64,000 bases of DNA from Tetrahymena thermophila SB210 (Eukaryota; Ciliophora; Oligohymenophorea; Hymenostomatida; Tetrahymenidae), in the NCBI RefSeq assembly GCF_000189635.1, contig NW_002476426.1, positions 372,001 through 436,000 on the forward strand, read 5' to 3'. The notes beneath the pieces were generated by a model. The model was not told the origin of the DNA and did not search any database. It was given only the letters and a program-made list of their open reading frames with translations. This document shows, piece after piece, positions 42,658 through 54,320 of the stretch. A program made the translations under genes and the position numbers. Numbering within the stretch: the stretch's first letter is position 1; every line of letters begins with the position of its first letter.

Positions 42658-44028
42658 GAGTTGAGTTAAGTTGGCTTAACTTTTATAGCAGCTAATCAAT
42701 CATTTTTTCTAAATAATTTAAATTCAAATTAATTTGCAAAAACTATAATTAAAACAAAATAATTATTATATAAAAAAATAAATATAAATTCTTTCTTAAC
42801 TCAATCAAATTAGTAATTCATTTCTTTGAATGAAAGATAATAAATAGATAAATTCTACAACTCTCAATCAAAATATGAATTTATATTACAGGCTAAAAAC
42901 AATAAAAATAGAGAAGCAGTTTTTAAAATAATATTTAGAAGGAAGTGTGAATAAAAATAGCTTATTTGTTAATTCATTTCTGAATTAATGCTAATTAATA
43001 ATCACACCTCTCTCTAAAATAAAATACTAACTTATTGTAGTTTACAAAATAAATTATTGTTGGAAGATAAAATAGTAAATTAATGTTAATATTTTTTAAT
43101 TATATTAATTATACATTAACCAAGTAAATGTTTATATTCTATTAAATTCTATGATTGTTTGTTTGCTTATTTGATTGTTTAAATCTATGGTCATCTTTTT
43201 AATTATAAATTTACACTCTTTATTTTAAATTCATAACTAAATAAAAATATGATAATCTAACCCATCTAAAATTATAAAACTATATTTAATTTTTGAAGAT
43301 TGTAATTTCAAACTTAAAAAATATATTTTTAAAAATATTAAATAAAAAAGCAATTAGTAATATCAATATTTTAAATCTATTATGGGTTCTAAAAATTATT
43401 TTTATTCAAAATATAAACTTCAAAAATTTCACTAAACTGTTTCAGAAATAATATCTTTTTGTTAAATAATCTAATTTTAAAAAAATGACTTGCTAATTTT
43501 GCGACATAACTAATTAATTACCACTTAACAAGTATTCTACAGTATTTATCCGATAGTTTAATTTTCATGAATAATTTATTGATTTTAAGAAATACAATTA
43601 AAAGTATGGAAATAGCATTTTAAATAAAGTCATATTTTAATTTTAAAAATTATAAGAATATAATTTAATGTTTTATGAGTTTTCAAAAATATTTAATTAA
43701 AATTAAACAAATATTGAAAAACAGTGTTTTTTATAATCTATAAATAAATTAGCTTATTCAACAATATTATATAATTTAAATTTTAAATTGATCTTTGATA
43801 TTTTAAGTTTTAGACTTTCAAAAAATAATTCACTTAGAGATTAATATCAATTAGGTAGAATGATTATTTTTATTAAGATTTTATTTAATAGAATAAAATT
43901 GATAATTAATTTTAAACATATGTGAAAAGACCTAACTAACTAATTGTCATAATTAATTAATTTGAGAAATATAATTTAAATCCCATTCTTTTTTATCTAT
44001 ATAAAGTAATTAAAAATTTTATTGTAAA
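42658..44028. other. Convergent intergenic region
   Basis: About 1.4 kb between converging 3' ends. AT-rich, no coding frame or RNA gene recognised. Confidence 0.6.
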
Positions 44029-46549
44029 TCATTTGTATCCTATGTAATCTGCAAAGTTTATGTATTTCGAAAGTTGCTTTTCTTAAGATTGAATAAAGCA
44101 TTTCTATTATATCTTATTTTTTTCTAATTTTTTTTTATGTATTTGAGAAACTTAAGAAGCTTTTATAACATTTCCATTTTAAGATTAAAGCATTTTTTAT
44201 CTGATTAAGTCTTTTTTATACTCTAACTCTTAATTTTATATTTTTTTACCCCAATTACTTTAAACTATTTGATCTTCTAAGTAATTTAATACTTTTTATC
44301 CCTCACCTAGCATTTCAATATCATTTTTTTCAATTAATTCAGACTAATTCAGCAACTTTGTCTTTATTTTTTCTGTTTTATTATCTCTCAATTTTTCCAT
44401 AGCCTTTATTACGTCTTTAGCAGTCCTCTTTTAAGAATATTCCTCTCTCTCTATTTCATCATTGTATTTTTCATTCTTGACTTTTGCACAACTTAGAAGT
44501 ATTTCATTTATTTTAGACTAGCTCTCATTAAAGAACTATTAATTTTAATCACCTTCTGTTTTTAACTAAACAGAAGTACCCTACCTACTTTGCATTTAAC
44601 TTCTTTATAAATCTTATCTACTGTTTATCACAGAAGTACTTCTTTGATGGTAACTTGAGCTATTTATTGTTCTGAATTAAGATCCCCAATCATTTACACT
44701 TTTATTAATATTTATACTTCTCTACTACTCTCTGGTACATGTTAAATCTAATTTGTGGGCTTCCTGATCATCATATTTTGGAAATTTATGAGTATTCATG
44801 GAGATAGATCTCTTGTCTTTTCTTTATCGGTAATGAACAACTATATTAAAAAATAAAATTAATATAATGTCTCTTAAGATAAAATAGTTAGTTATTACAA
44901 TGTTTTGTCTGAGGCAAATTTTTTTTAATGAACCTTTTTACTTCCAGTGTAATCCTGCCATTAACAATTTTTGGAATACTAATTCTTCTCTCAGTGTTTG
45001 AAGGAGGAGTTGATAAATTTTCATAAATATTTTCTTCCTGTATCGTTTGCTACAAGTTATTCTATTGTATACTTTCTAAAAAATTACCTTATTTTTAATT
45101 ACTATGATGAGTTTTGCTTTTTGGAGAGTCTTAATACTCTTAGGATTATAAAATTTAATCTATTTCAGTAGGAAAAAGAATAACATTATCATTTAAGTAG
45201 TCATCGTTGTTTTTGTTATTTAAATTCTGCTTTTAAAATTCTTACATTACCTTAGATTGTATTTAAACCTAACTTGAATTTCCAAAGTTATTAGTCAGTG
45301 TTTTATTTTTTTCAAATTACTGTTTAAACATTATTTTTTAAGTTTAATCAATATCAATAGTACTGGAAATCAAAAAATACTTCATATTATTATCCACGAA
45401 CTTTTATTCAACTTTGCTGGAAAGACTAGCTCCTTTTGGTCTGATAAGTTTACAATACTTTTTTATCTTAGTATTTATTTTATTGACATCACTAAATGTG
45501 TTTGCGTTTTCGGTATTAATTCCATTTCTAAATATTTGCTATATTTCAAGTTCTTCTGCCATCATTTTTGCTTTCTTGCATTCTTTCTCTAAGAAAGATT
45601 GTATATTCTATTTTTACTTATTTCCATTGTTTTTATTAATTGGATTGTTTTCGTTCTATAATGTTTTAATAAGATTAGAAGAAGATATTGTGGCGTGAGC
45701 ATATCCTTTATTTTTTTTGAGTTCACTCAAACCTTAGATTTATTTTGCATTTTCAGATATTTGTTTTTAATTTTAAAATTATTGATCAAATTCATCTAAA
45801 AAATCCTTAGTTTTTAGCATATCTGCAACATCTTGTGCTTATGTTTCTTGAAAATGGCGAACCATTTTCCAAATATTTGGCCATTGCTTGACTTGAAGCT
45901 CAGATTTTTAAAGATCTTCTTTATTTTTTAATATTTTTTATTAAATTTCTATCTCTTTTTTAAAAAGCTCATATTATTCTTTCTCTTCAATTTCTCTTAG
46001 CTGTTATTAGCTTTTATACAAAAACTTATCATTTTAATACATTTCTGTTTTGAATCTTTGTATTGCTTCTTCGCTATCTTTTTCATATTCAGTTTTTTAT
46101 GCTTATCTTTTTAACAGTACTTTCTTTTTAAACTCTGGATAAATTGCCTCTACACTTTCATAAATAGAATCAGGTTGTGTCGTTAAATTTCCAGTTGGTA
46201 TAGTTTATTATAGAGTTTAATATTTTACATTTGGTTAACTATTATTCTTCTCCATCGCTCTATTTTCATGTGATTTATGATAAAATGTATTTCCTCTTGT
46301 TGAAGGCTGAGTTTCTGCAGAGTCTAAAAATCCAATACTATTCTTCTAATTTCTTTTTTTCTAAATCAAATCAATTGCTTTAGGCTGCTGAGAGAGGTAA
46401 TTGTTATTGTTTTACTTAAATATTTGACTATTATTGAATTCTTTAGTAAAAAGGACTGATCCTCTTTAAATGCCTATATTTTCTGCTGCTTACTTCTATG
46501 TTGCATAAGATTTACTTCTTGCTTACTTAAATGACTCTTTGATACTCAT
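44029..46549 (-). CDS. Predicted coiled-coil protein of unknown function, 820 aa
   Basis: Two exons (46549-44899 and 44840-44029, 58-nt intron) give 821 codons ending in TGA. The start reads MSIKESFKQARSKSYATQKQ. Residues ~165-280 are a charged helix (QQQLREIEEKEQYELFKKE, then KQWPNIWKMVRHFQE), the best candidate for a conserved core. Further helical stretches occur around KECKKAKMMAEELEI, and near the C-terminus (DVIKAMEKLRDNKTEKIKTK). The rest is N/Q/S-rich. No enzymatic motif, signal peptide or membrane segment is seen. It could be a cytoskeletal or basal-body component like several neighbours, but nothing in the sequence proves that. Confidence 0.8.
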
Positions 46550-46938
46550 TTATTTTACAAATATTTATAAATTATATAAGAAAAGCTTTTTCTAAATATA
46601 GTAAATGGTTTAATATCTAAATATTGCTCTCTCTCTATCTATCAATCAATCTATATTCTATATCTAATTATTTATTTACTTACAAAATATGCTTATACAA
46701 AATAATATTTAATAAAATTTGTATTGTTAAAATATTTATTGATCATTCATTTCACTATTTGGTAAATTAAAATTAATCACCAAAATTCACAAATCTGTAA
46801 AAACTTTAAATAATAAGTAAGCACTGAACTGAATGTTAAATTTACATAAGATAAAAGAATTTACCACAAAACAAAAAAATTATCAAATAAAATTTTTTAC
46901 AGTAACTAAAATTTTATAAAATAAAAATTATTTTTTTT
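46550..46938. other. Short intergenic spacer
   Basis: About 390 nt between two minus-strand genes. It contains an ATCTATCAATCA-type short repeat near 46636-46652 and is otherwise AT-rich. Confidence 0.5.
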
Positions 46939-49343
46939 TCATTGTTAAATTCCTTGTAACTTCTTTTTAAGATTAAGTTAAAAGAATTTATGCTCATTTT
47001 AAAGATTTTCTAGCAGCTTATTAGTTACTTTAATTTATTTAATTTCTGTTTTAATGTTGTCCACATTAGGTAATATACCTTTTTTCTTTAGATCTGAATA
47101 AGAATTAACGAACAATTCATTTTTAATTAAATCAGATAAAGAATGTAAAATGTCATCAAAATCTAATTTAGTGAGCTTTGGAGAAATAAGCTTTAAAATC
47201 CACAAAACACACTTAAAGAAACCTTTCCAGCCTTCACATAAAAAGATATCCCAAATGGCGCAAAGGAGATATGAATCTTTTGCATATTAAAACACACTAC
47301 TAAAAATAGTGATAAACCAGCTGGTAGCATAATAATTAGAATCGACACCCTATTATTTTAAATGATCAGCTAACTCTGGTAAAAATATACTAAGAAGTCT
47401 TTCTAATTAATAGAAAACTACTTTTAATTACTCAAAGTTATCTGTAAGTAATTATTTGAAATATGTATTCATTACAGTATGGAATGCTTTGTATGTTTAT
47501 GCTTCATTTAGAATTATCAAATACAAAAATCCAGCAATATAATTCATACCTTAACAATATGATATATCTGTATTGTAATAAGCAAAAATTCTAAGCAAGC
47601 TCTAGAGCTAGTTTGAGTTAATACGGTCTTAATGCAAGTGAAGAGATCTAAAATTAATATTTAAAGATTAAATCAGCCAAATTATTTTTAAAAATATTAA
47701 TAAATTTTTTTTTTTTTTAAATTAAAAGATTTTTAAAAAGAAATATTTTTTTTTCTTCAAAAGACATTTAAAATTTAATTGTGATAATTAATTACCTGTT
47801 AACATCTAAAGTGATGATTTCTTCAATTTAATCAGGCTTAGCATTAATGGCAACCTCTTTTTTGTAATCAATGTAATTAAACTTTAAACTGTCAATATTT
47901 AAGATACTCAACCAAGTTTAAACACGATTCTTATTTAACCATTCAGTTTCAGAATCTCTAAATAAGTAAATTTTATATATTTACTTACGTAAATTCTATT
48001 TAAATGTGCTATTTAATTGCAATAGTTGCCAAGGTTTGTCTTTTGTGCTTAAGAACTAAAGTGCACACTTTATTCCATAGACTTTAAGGAGTAATTTATT
48101 TTTTTAAATCTTTTCAAATCTCTCCTCATCACGTCTCTTTTTATTTTTGTATGATAAAAAGTTACGCCTTAGCTCTGAATTTTTTTTATTCTCTTATTTC
48201 TCTAAAATTCTTGGTATTTAATCAAGGTAAGCCCCTTTCTTTTTAGCTAAATCGATAATCAAATCGCTAACAAATTCAGATGAAAGCTCTATATTAAGTA
48301 AGTACTTATTAAGTTCGTCTAATGTAAAGTAACTTAATTCACTTTCCAACGCTTTATCTTCTTCAGAAAGTTTTTCTTATTTCTTTTAAAAGAATCCTCC
48401 AATTTTATTTAACCCAAAACCTAATAGCTTAATTCCTTTTTGAATATTTTTGCTGTTAAAAATAGTGGGCTATTCCTTAAGAAGATTAATTTTCTTCTTT
48501 TTATCATCCAATTTTTTTATTTTGATAAAATCAAATAAATCTTCCCAATTCTTGGTATTGTATAATAGTTTTAAATCATTTACATGAGTAGCTAAAAATT
48601 CTTTACGATTTTTCTTTTATTTTTTTATGATTTTAGTGATAATTATCAAAATATTTTAAAATGTCTCTGGAGAAATCTTTTCATTTTAACATGAAGAAAT
48701 GTAATTTAATACTACTTTCATAAGCTCACAAACGTCAATAAACTTTTCTTCAACAAGTTCAATATTAAAACTTGATTTTTTTTGAATATTCTGAGTTAGA
48801 TTATCTATAAAATATTCACATACTTATTAACTACCAAATAATCCTAAAAAATTTGTCTAGAACGAACGTTAACTTAAGGCACAGCTATCTCCATCAAAGC
48901 TATAGTCAGATTTAGAATCCTCATTCAGCGTGTCATGATGTATTTCTATTTTAGATGAACTTAGTTGGCTTGATAAAGTTTATTAGTCATCAATCATACT
49001 TGAGTTTAAGCTAGATCTTCCAGAAAAACTTGAACACTTTTTTTAGTTTGATAATTTATACAAATTTTCTTTAAAGCAAAATAAATAAATAAATTACTTT
49101 CTTCTAAAAGAGTTAAAGATTAATTTTAGTATCATCAAGTATATCAAAAACTAATTAATCGACTTTTTAGTACTCTTCCTCTGTCATCTATTGATCTTCT
49201 TAAAAATTAATAGAGTCTTCTATTTCCTTATTGTCTTTGTTTGACTTTTAAACTGATTAATCTATTATTTTATACAATTAATATTTAAGCAAATTATTCG
49301 TTATTCGTTTTATTAAAAAAAAAGTATAATATTTATTATTCAT
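46939..49343 (-). CDS. TBC-domain Rab GTPase-activating protein, 731 aa
   Basis: Three exons (49343-49098, 49036-47796, 47647-46939) sum to 732 codons. The TBC domain lies at ~490-680. It holds the arginine-finger motif as ITLDVNR (I-x-x-D-x-x-R) and the glutamine-finger motif DISYCQGMNY (Y-x-Q), followed by ATSWFITIFSSVF and CAIWDIFLCEGW. Both catalytic residues are present, so it should stimulate GTP hydrolysis on a Rab protein and so control membrane traffic. The finger arginine codon is split by the second intron. The ~490-residue N-terminal half is helical and charged with a basic KKKKINLLKEQ region; no PH or other named domain is visible. An internal ATG at 49187 (MTEEEYQKVDQ) is an alternative start. 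The longer start is kept because the codons between look coding. The F-BAR gene lies 173 nt upstream on the same strand. Confidence 0.9.
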
Positions 49344-49516
49344 AAATCAACAACTAAATGGTATTTTTTCTTGTAAACCTTCAACTCTAAAATAAAATTA
49401 GATATTACTGAGGTTAAAGCAAGCTTCATTAAATTAACTAAATAAAAAATTAATTTATCTTCAACTTGGTTAGCTATAAAGTTACAATTTAAAATAAATA
49501 AATAAATCTTAAAATT

Positions 49517-50452
49517 TCAATTACTCTAATCTTATTCTTGATTTTTTTTCCATGCTTCATAATTTAAAAACTTTTCTTAGTAGCAATTGAGCCTTTCTAA
49601 AAACTAAACACTTTAACCCTTAGAAATTACTTTCCACAATTCAGGACGCTTATCAGAAACTATTTGCTTTTCATATTCTTAAAATTTATCTTGGTACTAT
49701 ATTGCTGAGTTCAAATCAATTTAATTTTAGGATTGTAGATATTAAACTATCTTTGATATAGTTTATCTGGAAAAAGCAATGCGACTTTCGTCATTGTACT
49801 AAAATCGCGTAAAAATGGTTGGATATTGTTTTGAAAAGTTTTCCCACTCCAAGTTCACTTGGTTTATCGTTTTCTTATATTCTTCTTATGACTCTTCTGC
49901 TTTAAATTTAAGTTAAACTGAATGATGAGTTACTTTCTATAAATCAATCTGAGTTTTTGTGCCCTTTTCAACTAACTCAGCTGTTTTTTCAATAACTTCA
50001 TTATAGCTTTCAGCTATTTTACGATTAGAATAAAATAATCTTTGAGATTCTAAAAGTTTCTCTCTCTTTTTCTCCATATCATTCAACCATAACTTTGCAT
50101 TAGTACTTGTTTCACGATTTGTTTGACGGAAATTTTCAATAAATGTTTTGAATGGTTCTAAAATCTCACTTGCTATGTTTTTACTTAGATACATGTGGCT
50201 TTAAGATATTTTTAAGAGATAATTACTCAAATGCTAATATGCAAATAAGAGTCCATCATGATCACCTGCATCTCCTTAAATCTAGTCATGAAATTTAGAT
50301 GCAATTTATTCTAATTCTTTTGAAAATTATTCATGTGCTTTTTGCATTTACTCTACCAACTAGCTAAGAGTTATAACATCTTTTGTACTTTGAACCATCT
50401 TATTGAAAAGATTTTTATAATGTTCCCACGAATCTTCTAATATTCTATTCAT
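49517..50452 (-). CDS. F-BAR domain protein, 311 aa
   Basis: A single exon of 312 codons, ATG 50452 to TGA 49517. Almost the whole length is helical and charged, and its pattern is that of an F-BAR (extended FCH) domain. The N-terminal helix holds EDSWEHYKNLFNKMVQS, then QMQKAHEQFSKELEQIASKF. A second long helix includes YLLKISQSHMYLSKNIASEI followed by LEPFKTFIENFRQTNRET, a segment typical of F-BAR proteins. A third helix follows around YNEVIEKTAELVEKGTKTQI. F-BAR dimers bind and bend membranes during endocytosis and cytokinesis. No SH3 or other C-terminal domain is present, so it is an F-BAR-only protein. Next to the TBC gene, a trafficking role is plausible, but co-location alone is weak evidence. 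Confidence 0.8.
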
Positions 50453-51438
50453 CCTACAAGTTTATCAAAAAACTATTCTAAAATTTTTATTGTCTTTATT
50501 GACTTACTTACTTACGTTTTTGATATGCTTTTAATATAAAAATGTATTTGTTTATTTATTTACTTGTTATTATATATATTTATATTGATTGTATTAAATT
50601 TTTGAAATATTTCTGATAATACACTAACCTAAGCTTGTTTGACTTTATATCTTCTCTTGAAAAATCCTTAACTACATATTATCTATTATTATTTACTCTA
50701 ATGAATCAAATAAAAAGATATATCAAGATAGATCTACAGATCTATTTATTGAAATTCTCTTTATTTCTTTTAAACAAGCAAGTCTATTTCAGTAAATAAC
50801 TAAATAAATAGTCAAATCAAAAATCTTTTAACATTTCATTTTCAAACTTATCTTCTTAAAATTTAAAAAGCTTAACCAGTAAATACTTAAAAAAGAATAA
50901 GTATCAATTTAAAAAATTAATTCCTAGTTTATAAATAATTAAAAAAGGCTTTGTAATATTTTTTTTTATAAAAATTTTAAAGCTCCTTATAAATTAGATT
51001 AATAAACAGACTCAACTATCAGTTTGAATTATTACATTTAATATTTAATCAAATAGCTATTTTCATTGATATTTATAATTATAGATATAATTTATTTAGT
51101 TAACTTTTGAGAAAAAAAAATATTTTGAAGAAAATCAAAATATTTTAAAAATCAATAAAAAAGAGAATGCAATTAACGTCTTTAATGAAAGCAAATTTTA
51201 ATTAATAAAAATATTAAAAAATTAAATTTATCAGAGTCAAAATATATTTTAAAAATTAAGCAATCCTAAAATAAACTTTTGTAAATTTGAAAATTCTGGA
51301 AGTAAGATTACATTTTATAATATTGTATGAGTACCTACAGTTTATTTTTATATTTTAAAATAAAGTTTTATAAATTTAAAATAAAAAAAAAATATTAATA
51401 ATTAGAAATAAGTTTGTAGATTTTGATATTTAAAAGAT
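50453..51438. promoter_or_regulatory. Divergent intergenic region (F-BAR / photolyase)
   Basis: About 1 kb between divergent starts, carrying both promoters. A short imperfect palindrome sits near 50727-50745 (AGATAGATCTACAGATCTA). No light-response element can be identified by eye. Confidence 0.5.
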
Positions 51439-53327
51439 ATGAGCTAGAATAAAAATCAATATAAAAAAGAAGAATATCCCTTAAAAACCTCTAAAAGAAA
51501 GAGGGAAGCATTTGAGGAAGGATAAGCTGAGTCAAAGATGATTGAAGAAGATGATGGAAAATCAAGTAAAAAATAACAAGACAAAAACGCTAAGCAAAAG
51601 TATGTTTTTATATAATTTTTATAATTAAAAAAGAAATCTAAAAGTAGAAAGAAATCATGTAGAATTTACATAAAATTAAAATACCGAAACATATTTTTAA
51701 TAGAACTTAAACTTTTTTCTTAAATGCTACTTAATAATATTATTTCCATTCAATTAACAACAATATTAGGAGGAAAGTTAGCATATTCTGGTTTAGAAGA
51801 GATCTTAGATTAAACGATAACACTGCTTTATATAACGCCTTAAAGTCTCAAAATGAAGTTGTACCTTTGTTTATTTTTGACACTGAAATTTTAGACAAAT
51901 TAGAAGATAAAAAAGACGCTCGAGTTGAATTCATACACTTATATATTATGAAAATCTAAGAATAACTAAAATAAGTTGGATCTACCCTAATTGTGAAACA
52001 TGGTACAGTTGACAATGCTTTTAAAGAGCTTGTTTCGGAGTTTGATATTTAAAGTGTTTATGTAAATAGAGATTATGAATCTTCTGCTAAATAAAGAGAT
52101 GAAAGGATTAAAAAATATGTCAAATAATCAGCAAATGCTGAGTTTTACGATTTTAAGGATCAAGTTATTTTTGAAGCCAGTTCAACCAATAAAGATGGAT
52201 CACCTTATAAAGTTTTCACACCATATAGCAAAAAATGGCTGAGTATATTGACTTCAGAAGACTACTCTTGTAGACCTTCTGAATCATTAATGGAAAAATT
52301 TTGGAAATCTCCTGAAAGAAAAGTTATGAGTTTAGAAGAAATTGGATTTGAGAAAGCAGGAATTGTAATCTTTTTTATTAAATATTTAATTAATTATAAA
52401 AAAAAACAGATAGAATAAATAAATTATTCATAAAAATTAATTAATTTAAAATATAAAGCCTTTTCCATCTGTTGAGTTGAATGAAAAAATTGTTAAGAAT
52501 TATGATAAGACTCGTGATACACCTTCAATAGAAGGTACCACGAGAATGAGTGTTCATTTAAGATTTGGTACAGTTTCAATTAGGGATTTAGTTAGGAGAT
52601 CAAAAGGTTTAAATGCTACATATCTAAATGAACTTATATGGCGTGATTTTTATATGATGATTTTAGATTAATTTCCACATGTAGAGAACAATAATTTTAA
52701 ACCAGCATATGATAAACTAGTTTGGAGAAATAATGTAGATGAATTTATGGCTTGGTGCGAAGGCAAAACAGGTAAAATGTCATTTTATTAATATAATTAT
52801 TTAAATTATTATTCTTTTTAGAAATTAAATTAAATTACTTAATTAGTTAGTTAGCTTACAAGCTTAAGAAAATAATTTTATAACATTTAGCTAATTAAAA
52901 TTTATTTATAAAGCATTTTTAAATATAATTTAAAGGATATCATTTGGTTGATGCTGGAATGAGATAATTAAATTAGACAGGTTATATGCATAATAGAGTT
53001 AGAATGGTTGTAGCAAGCTTCTTAACAAAGCATTTATTAATTGATTGGAAATGGGGTGAAAGATATTTTGCCTCTAAACTTTTAGATTATGACTTATCTG
53101 CAAATAATGGTGGATGGCAATGGGCAGCAGGAACAGGTACAGATGCTTAACCTTATTTTAGAATATTTAATCCTGATAGCTAATAAAAAAAATTTGATCC
53201 TAATTATACTTATATTAAAACATGGATAAAAGATTTAAATACTAAAACATATCCCAAGCCTATTGTTGACCATAAATTGGCAAGAGAGCGTTGCTTATAA
53301 GCTTTCAAAAAAGCTTTAGGATAATGA
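51439..53327 (+). CDS. phr: Class I DNA photolyase (cryptochrome/photolyase family), 486 aa
   Basis: Four exons (51439-51599, 51770-52364, 52459-52771, 52936-53327) sum to 487 codons. Residues 1-~53 are a lysine-rich extension ([11 protein letters not shown]) that may hold a nuclear signal. The alpha/beta antenna domain starts at [20 protein letters not shown]. The FAD-binding helical domain follows: [76 protein letters not shown] and [20 protein letters not shown]. These match the order and spacing of bacterial and fungal class I CPD photolyases, including the Trp and Glu of the IWR/F motif that contact the dimer and the GWQW tryptophans of the electron-transfer chain. The enzyme should split UV-induced cyclobutane pyrimidine dimers using blue light. 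The short C-terminus ending soon after the FAD domain argues against a signalling cryptochrome. A (6-4) photolyase is less likely on motif grounds. Confidence 0.94.
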
Positions 53328-54320
53328 GTTTATTTATTTTTTAATTGCCTTATTTATTATTAGTATCAGCTTAAATTAAAAGATATAAATATTTAAAAAA
53401 AATTTTAAATTCTTTATTTTTATAATAAATTGCTTTGTCGTTCATATTTATGTTTTCAAAATAAATTTTATTTTAATTTTTAAGATAAAAAAGTAAACAA
53501 TAATTAAAATAAATTTGAAGCTTTTAAATGTAATTAATTACCTCCAATTTTCTTAAAAGGTAATATAAAATTAAATAAAAGAATGTTTCATTTTACCTTA
53601 AGTGATATATTGTTACCCAAAAAAAAATATTGTTAATTCTAGTTTCACAAATTAAAAAATTGCTTACAAAATATAAAATTTAAAAAAGATTCTATTTTTA
53701 CTAAAAATTAAATTAATTGAGAAAAATTAATATTTCAATTTCGATTAATTTTTGTAATATTTTTGAGTGAAAAAGCATAGATTTAATACTGTTTAAAATT
53801 TAAAATGCATTTTCTATTCATTTTATTTTTTTATGTAATGAAAATGAATAAAATTAGTAATTTATTTTTTCTTTAATTAGAACAAATCTCTGTTTTAAAT
53901 CAAGCACCTCTTATTTATTTAAGAAAATTTAAATAATTATTTATTAAAAAAAAAAATTAAATTAAAAAGAGTAAAAAAATGAGTTTAAGGAAGAGAGAGA
54001 ATAAGTTGATACATAAAATAGGAACAAAAATATAAAAATTTAATTTATTTTGCTAATTAGAGATTCCTGTATTGTGTTTAATTTAATTTCTTTTGTGATA
54101 ATTTATTTTCTTTCAATTTTCCTATTCTTCTTCTTAAGATTAAAGTCTCTCTAAAATCCATAGCACTCTTAAAGCGTTGATATCAAATTAAAAATGTTTA
54201 ATGAACGATTTAAAATAGTTGTGTTAAAAAATAATTAATTAAATGAGCTCAAATAATATATTTATTAATCTATCTATCTTTATTAGAGTATTAATAATTA
54301 TGAGCTTTATTGCAATTCAA
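53328..54320. other. Convergent intergenic region
   Basis: About 1 kb between converging 3' ends, AT-rich, no gene recognised. Confidence 0.6.
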
